Positions 14,915 to 18,498 of a DNA stretch of 18,498 nucleotides are shown piece by piece. The stretch covers positions 1 to 18,498 of the forward strand of contig CAZJWK010000050.1 in NCBI GenBank assembly GCA_964549595.1. Reading direction: 5' to 3'. Numbering within the stretch: position 1 is the first letter of the stretch; each line of letters begins with the position of its first letter. This DNA is from CAZQQN01 sp964549595. Its GTDB lineage: Bacteria; Bacteroidota; Bacteroidia; CAILMK01; CAYYUA01. Below the pieces are notes generated by a model that did no database searches, was not told the origin of the DNA, and saw only the letters and a program-made list of their open reading frames with translations. Both the position numbers and the translations under genes were made by a program.

Positions 14915-16852
14915 TTAATGGTTAATGAGGTCTAACTTTTGGCGGATAAGCTCAATTTCCTTCTTTAAGTGGTCAATTTTTTGGCGGTATTCATTCACCA
15001 TTTTTTGGGCGTTAGGGGATTGGCTGAACAACTGGATATTGTTTTCTATCAAATTGATTTCTTCCCTATTCTCCTTTAACTTCTTAGAAAGTTTTCTTTC
15101 TTCCGATTTTAACTGATTGGTTTTATTTTGCTCTTTCCATCCATCGACCTTTATTCGGAAATTAATCAATTCCGGACTTGTTTCAACCTGATCCTCTACA
15201 TTTTGAAGTAATTTTTTACGCGCTTCATCAAAGCGTTTACGTATCTTATCCTTCTCTTTTATGGGTACATAGCCTATTTCATGCCATTCTTTTTCATAAT
15301 TTTTCACAGCGGATTCAGGATCTGATACCCCTTCATTGGCAGCATTTTCTATTCGGGCACAAAGCGCTTTCTTATGTTCCAGGTTCTTTTGCTCTTCTTT
15401 TTCTTTTTCCTTATAATATTCCCCTAATTTATCAAAAAACTGATCACAAAGCTCGCGGAATTTTTTCCAAAGTTTCTCGGACTCTTTGGCTGGTATAGAA
15501 CCAATACCTTTCCATTGTTTTTGCAGATCAAGGACTTCATTTTTAGCCGCTTTAAAATCTTCCGCCTCTAAAAGTTCCCGTACCCGATCAATAATGGCTT
15601 GCTTTTGTTGAATGTTTTCTGACCTTTCCTTTTTTTTCCGTTTAAAAAACTGATTCTTTTTATGGTTAAAAATTCTAACAGCTTCTCTGAACGCCGAAGC
15701 GACTTCATCTTTTTTATGATAGGGCACAAAACCTATCGAACGCCATTGTTTTATCAAATCTTCCAACTCCTCATTTTTTTGGATCCAATCTTTTGGTCTT
15801 TCAGATTCAAAGGATTCCAAATCACGGATTTTAGCAATAATTGCTTCCTTGGCTTCCAGGTTTTTTTCTCGTTCACGTTCTCTGGCTTCTTCAAGATCCT
15901 GCCGCTGTTTTTCAACATCTGCCAGAGCCTTATTAAAACGGTTTAAAATTTTTTCACCTTCTTCTCTGGGTACCGGCCCGATTTGATGCCACTCATCTTC
16001 CAAGCGGCGTGATTCTTTCTTAATTTCACTTAGGTCACTCGAATAAGCCAAATCTTCCAGTTTCCTGCAGATTTCAAGCTTACTTTCCTGGTTTTTTTTA
16101 CGGTCTAATGCCTTAAATTCTGCATAAATGCTCTGGTTATCATAAAATTTATTAACATAGAATTGATAAGACTTTCTTAAATTGTCCAGGTCCTTTTTGG
16201 GGACATGCCCAATTTTGCGCCATTCTCCCTGAAGCTTCTTGAATTCATGGTAACCATTTTCAACAGTCTCCATGTTTTCCGTGATATGCTTCATTTTATC
16301 CAAAATTTCCCGCTTCGCTTTAAGATTCTGGGCCTTTTCCTCATTAAGTTTCTGGATATAAGCATTTCTCCGTTTTTTATATTCATTGAAAATACTGAAA
16401 AATTCATCTTTTACCGGATCGGGCTTGGGCTTAAAGTCAACCTCACTATTTCCTTTTTCCACAAATTTTTGCAGGGCTACACGATGTTCATTCTCCAGAA
16501 AAATTTCAAAGTATTTCTTAATGTCCTGAATTTTACGGTTAACCTTTAAGGGATTATCATCATAAACCAGTTCCTTTAGCCGGGACAAAAGGCCTTTTTT
16601 GCTATAATCAGAAAAATCCTCCTCCTCAGTCTCCTCTTCTTGTTTAGAGGCCTCTTCCTGGATTTCCTCATTGAAGTCTTCATTTTGGCTTTCCCTTACA
16701 TCTTCTGAATCACTATCCGCTCCTTCCTCTTGTTTATTTACCGCTGTTAATGACTTTTCCAATTCCTCCTTTTCCTGAACAACCTTCTCATCATTGGAGG
16801 ATTCCAATTCCACGGAAGGATTTTGTTTTTGATCTTCTGGATCGCGCATCAT
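14915..16852 (-). CDS. DUF349 repeat protein, acidic N-terminus and coiled-coil
   Basis: The 645-residue protein has an acidic, low-complexity N-terminus (1-82, Glu/Asp-rich) and then five DUF349 repeats. Each repeat carries a W-xx-IG-x-(V/I)P core: EWRKIGHVP (W211), EWHQIGPVP (W288), QWRSIGFVP (W370), QWKGIGSIP (W447) and EWHEIGYVP (W523). Spacing is 77, 82, 77 and 76 residues. The segments between are highly charged and helical, and the C-terminus (about 565-640) is a further predicted coiled coil. There is no signal peptide, so it is probably cytoplasmic. The function of DUF349 proteins in Bacteroidota is not established. Two adjacent ATG codons (16852 and 16849) could start it. A consensus promoter lies about 100 bases upstream, and a methyltransferase follows. 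Confidence 0.88.
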   Translation of the reverse strand: MMRDPEDQKQNPSVELESSNDEKVVQEKEELEKSLTAVNKQEEGADSDSEDVRESQNEDFNEEIQEEASKQEEETEEEDFSDYSKKGLLSRLKELVYDDNPLKVNRKIQDIKKYFEIFLENEHRVALQKFVEKGNSEVDFKPKPDPVKDEFFSIFNEYKKRRNAYIQKLNEEKAQNLKAKREILDKMKHITENMETVENGYHEFKKLQGEWRKIGHVPKKDLDNLRKSYQFYVNKFYDNQSIYAEFKALDRKKNQESKLEICRKLEDLAYSSDLSEIKKESRRLEDEWHQIGPVPREEGEKILNRFNKALADVEKQRQDLEEAREREREKNLEAKEAIIAKIRDLESFESERPKDWIQKNEELEDLIKQWRSIGFVPYHKKDEVASAFREAVRIFNHKKNQFFKRKKKERSENIQQKQAIIDRVRELLEAEDFKAAKNEVLDLQKQWKGIGSIPAKESEKLWKKFRELCDQFFDKLGEYYKEKEKEEQKNLEHKKALCARIENAANEGVSDPESAVKNYEKEWHEIGYVPIKEKDKIRKRFDEARKKLLQNVEDQVETSPELINFRIKVDGWKEQNKTNQLKSEERKLSKKLKENREEINLIENNIQLFSQSPNAQKMVNEYRQKIDHLKKEIELIRQKLDLINH

Positions 16853-16953
16853 TTAAGAGTGTTTTAACCTTTTTTAACAAAGAAAGGATCATTTTTATGA
16901 GAAAATAAAATGCAAAACTTCTCCTATCAAACATCCAAACCATTGACAATTAA

Positions 16954-16985
16954 CAAATTTAGCAATATTTTGGGATTAATGTCAA
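16954..16985 (-). promoter_or_regulatory. Candidate promoter for the DUF349-methyltransferase operon
   Basis: Minus strand: TTG (16983-16985), 21-base spacer, TAAATTTG (16954-16961), an exact TAnnTTTG match. Transcription would start near 16948, giving a leader of about 96 bases. The rest of the gap 16853-17192 is AT-rich. Between 17070 and 17092 it holds an imperfect tandem (TTCTAAGC, TTCTAAGA) and short dyads with no assignable role. Confidence 0.5.
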
Positions 16986-17144
16986 TCATTCCCTTGGGTT
17001 TTTCTTTACTCAAACACCAAAATACCTTAAACTTTATTTTAAAATAGCTTTTTCGCATTGGACACACCGTTTTTCTAAGCTTCTAAGAAAAGAAATGCTA
17101 TTTCAGTTTTTTAAAAAAATTCTTTAAGCTTTTTTAATTTTTTT

Positions 17145-18498
17145 GTATCCATCCGGCAAGCTGCGTGTTGGATGACTGCGGGGGATTTTTCATTATTCCT
17201 GCTCGTGAGTATCCTGCCAATGCTGAGGCAGGAGCTCTTCCAGTTGGCTTACCGGTTGTTCGGGTAAGCGACTGAATACATCTCTAAGCCATCTAAATGG
17301 ATCTACTTTGTTTTGCTTGCAGGTGCCAAGGAAGGAGTAAATGATGGCTGCCCGGTAAGCTCCTTTATGGGAACCGGCAAACAGATAGTTCTTTCGCCCA
17401 AGGGCTACGGGCCTGATGCTGTTTTCTACCAGGTTATTGTCCATCTCAAAACGGCCGTCCTCGGTGTAGCGCATCAAGCGATTCCACAAACCACTACTGT
17501 AGGCAATGGCCTTACCAATGGCACTTTTAGGTAGTACCTGACTTTGTTGTTCCTGAAGCCATCCCCGCATTTTTTCCAGTATGGGCAATGCTTCTTTTTC
17601 GCGAAGCACCTTGCGTTCTTCATAATCCATTCCCTCATCTTTAGCCCTGCGCTCCAATTTATACAACTCCTGGATCTGCTGAAGGGCATATTCAGCCCGC
17701 TTACGGTCATTGGTCACGGCATGCTCAAACTTCCGTCTGGCATGAGCCATACAGCCCAATAACCGAATATTCGGATCCTTGTCAAATTGATCGTAAGCCT
17801 GGTAACCATCGGTTTGAAGATAACCCTGAAATCCCTTTAAGAATTCAGCCGGGCCATCCCTTGCCCTTCCTTCCCGGTAATCGAAGCAGACCAGTTTATT
17901 TATCGGTGAGTAGTAAACCCAGTGGTAACCCTGGTGTGTGGCTCCTTTCTTTCGGCTGTCAAGCACCGGGATGGGCGTTTCATCTCCCATAAGGTAGTCA
18001 CTGCTTCGAACCTCCTCTCTGAGTTTTTCATACAAAGGCTCCAGTAACTGACAGCCGGCAGCAAACCAGTCATTAATTGTGGATTCGGCTATACCTACAC
18101 CTAACCGTTCCAGAATTTTCCGCTGCCGGTAAAAGGGAAGGTGATCGCCATATTTGCTGACGGTGAGATGGGCTAGCAGCCCCGGACCTACATTGCCTTT
18201 TGGTACAGGCATAGAGGGTAATTTACCTATACTAACACCTTCATCTTCGCCTAATGCATATTTGGGACGCACAATACGTCTTACATATAGGGAACCCGGC
18301 TCGTATTCCAGGATTTCTGTTACTTCTTCTCCAATCTTATTGCCTTTAGAAATATCACCCGAAGGCTCTATGATTTCCTCCTGGCGTTTTAAATGACCGG
18401 GCAATACTGCACGGATGGGACGCTTCTTCTTTCCCTTCTTGACAACTTGCTTAACGACTTCCTGCTCTTCTTCTTCCTGCTGCTCATCATTATCAGCC
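17145..18498 (-). mobile_element. IS66-family insertion sequence, truncated by the right edge
   Basis: The body is defined by the IS66 transposase gene. The left boundary is a guess: the sequence at 17145, GTATCCATCCGGCAAGCTGC, begins with GTA as IS66 terminal repeats often do and marks the change from a T-rich flank to more GC-rich DNA. The other terminus and the 8-base target duplication expected of the family cannot be seen, so the end is unproven. Accessory genes (TnpA, TnpB), if any, lie beyond the window. Confidence 0.6.
17193..18497 (-). CDS. IS66-family transposase (TnpC), N-terminus beyond window
   Basis: The frame is open through the right edge (434 residues visible). The TTG at 18404 is internal, since the upstream codons continue a Glu/Gln- and Lys-rich linker. 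The region RIVRPKYAL corresponds to the IS66 zinc-finger segment, but the usual cysteines are absent. The catalytic triad is intact: D in LMGDETPIP (codon at 17984-17982), D in QTDGYQAYD (17810-17808) and E in NNLVENSIRPVALGRKNYLF (17426-17424). The IS66 C-terminal element LLPQHW is near the end. It mediates DDE transposition of its element. No frameshift or stop is seen, so the visible part looks functional. Its orientation follows the DUF349 gene, but it is separated by 340 bases. Confidence 0.93.
   Translation of the reverse strand, partial: ADNDEQQEEEEQEVVKQVVKKGKKKRPIRAVLPGHLKRQEEIIEPSGDISKGNKIGEEVTEILEYEPGSLYVRRIVRPKYALGEDEGVSIGKLPSMPVPKGNVGPGLLAHLTVSKYGDHLPFYRQRKILERLGVGIAESTINDWFAAGCQLLEPLYEKLREEVRSSDYLMGDETPIPVLDSRKKGATHQGYHWVYYSPINKLVCFDYREGRARDGPAEFLKGFQGYLQTDGYQAYDQFDKDPNIRLLGCMAHARRKFEHAVTNDRKRAEYALQQIQELYKLERRAKDEGMDYEERKVLREKEALPILEKMRGWLQEQQSQVLPKSAIGKAIAYSSGLWNRLMRYTEDGRFEMDNNLVENSIRPVALGRKNYLFAGSHKGAYRAAIIYSFLGTCKQNKVDPFRWLRDVFSRLPEQPVSQLEELLPQHWQDTHEQE

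Noticed and set aside
15178..16549. Several rightward frames of 90-115 codons opposite the DUF349 gene
   Set aside because: They are mirror images of a Lys/Glu-rich coding sequence, giving Phe/Leu-rich translations without family features.
1..18498. CRISPR arrays, tRNA or rRNA genes, phage or defence modules
   Set aside because: I looked for spaced direct repeats, tRNA-like folds and defence-gene motifs by eye and found none; a computational scan could still find a weak one.

Overview
The window looks like a chromosomal segment from a Bacteroidota member, plausibly Cytophagales-like (inferred, no database search). The basis is AT-rich DNA, few Shine-Dalgarno sites, a DUF349 repeat protein, an amidoligase/amidotransferase pair, and repeated promoters of the Bacteroidota form TTG-N(about 18-24)-TAnnTTTG upstream of several genes.

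Left part (1-4130): the tail of an AT-rich GT-C-type membrane glycosyltransferase runs in from the left edge. It converges on a leftward group: an FAD/NAD-binding oxidoreductase of the UDP-galactopyranose-mutase/amine-oxidase type, then what looks like a decayed coding remnant (about 2391-2655), then a polytopic GT-C-like membrane protein. This resembles the edge of a surface-polysaccharide or glycolipid region.

Centre (4220-10311): a DUF819 membrane protein with an unusual N-terminal extracytoplasmic domain reads rightward. A leftward pair follows, a glutamine-synthetase-like amidoligase overlapping a class I glutamine amidotransferase, with a small lipoprotein gene just upstream. Next is yaaA (peroxide stress), divergent from a DUF72 gene.

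Right part (10458-16852): purB (rightward) converges with a leftward purD-DUF502 pair, with only two bases between the purB and DUF502 stops. purB and purD are both de novo purine synthesis genes but lie on opposite strands. Next is a leftward pair: a five-repeat DUF349 protein followed 14 bases later by a TTG-initiated SAM methyltransferase.

Right edge (about 17145-18498): an IS66-family element whose transposase has its catalytic DDE residues intact, but its N-terminus runs off the window.

I saw no CRISPR array, tRNA, rRNA or phage module. The most unusual content is the amidoligase/amidotransferase/lipoprotein group, the DUF819 fusion and the gene relic. No clear-cut new system is evident.
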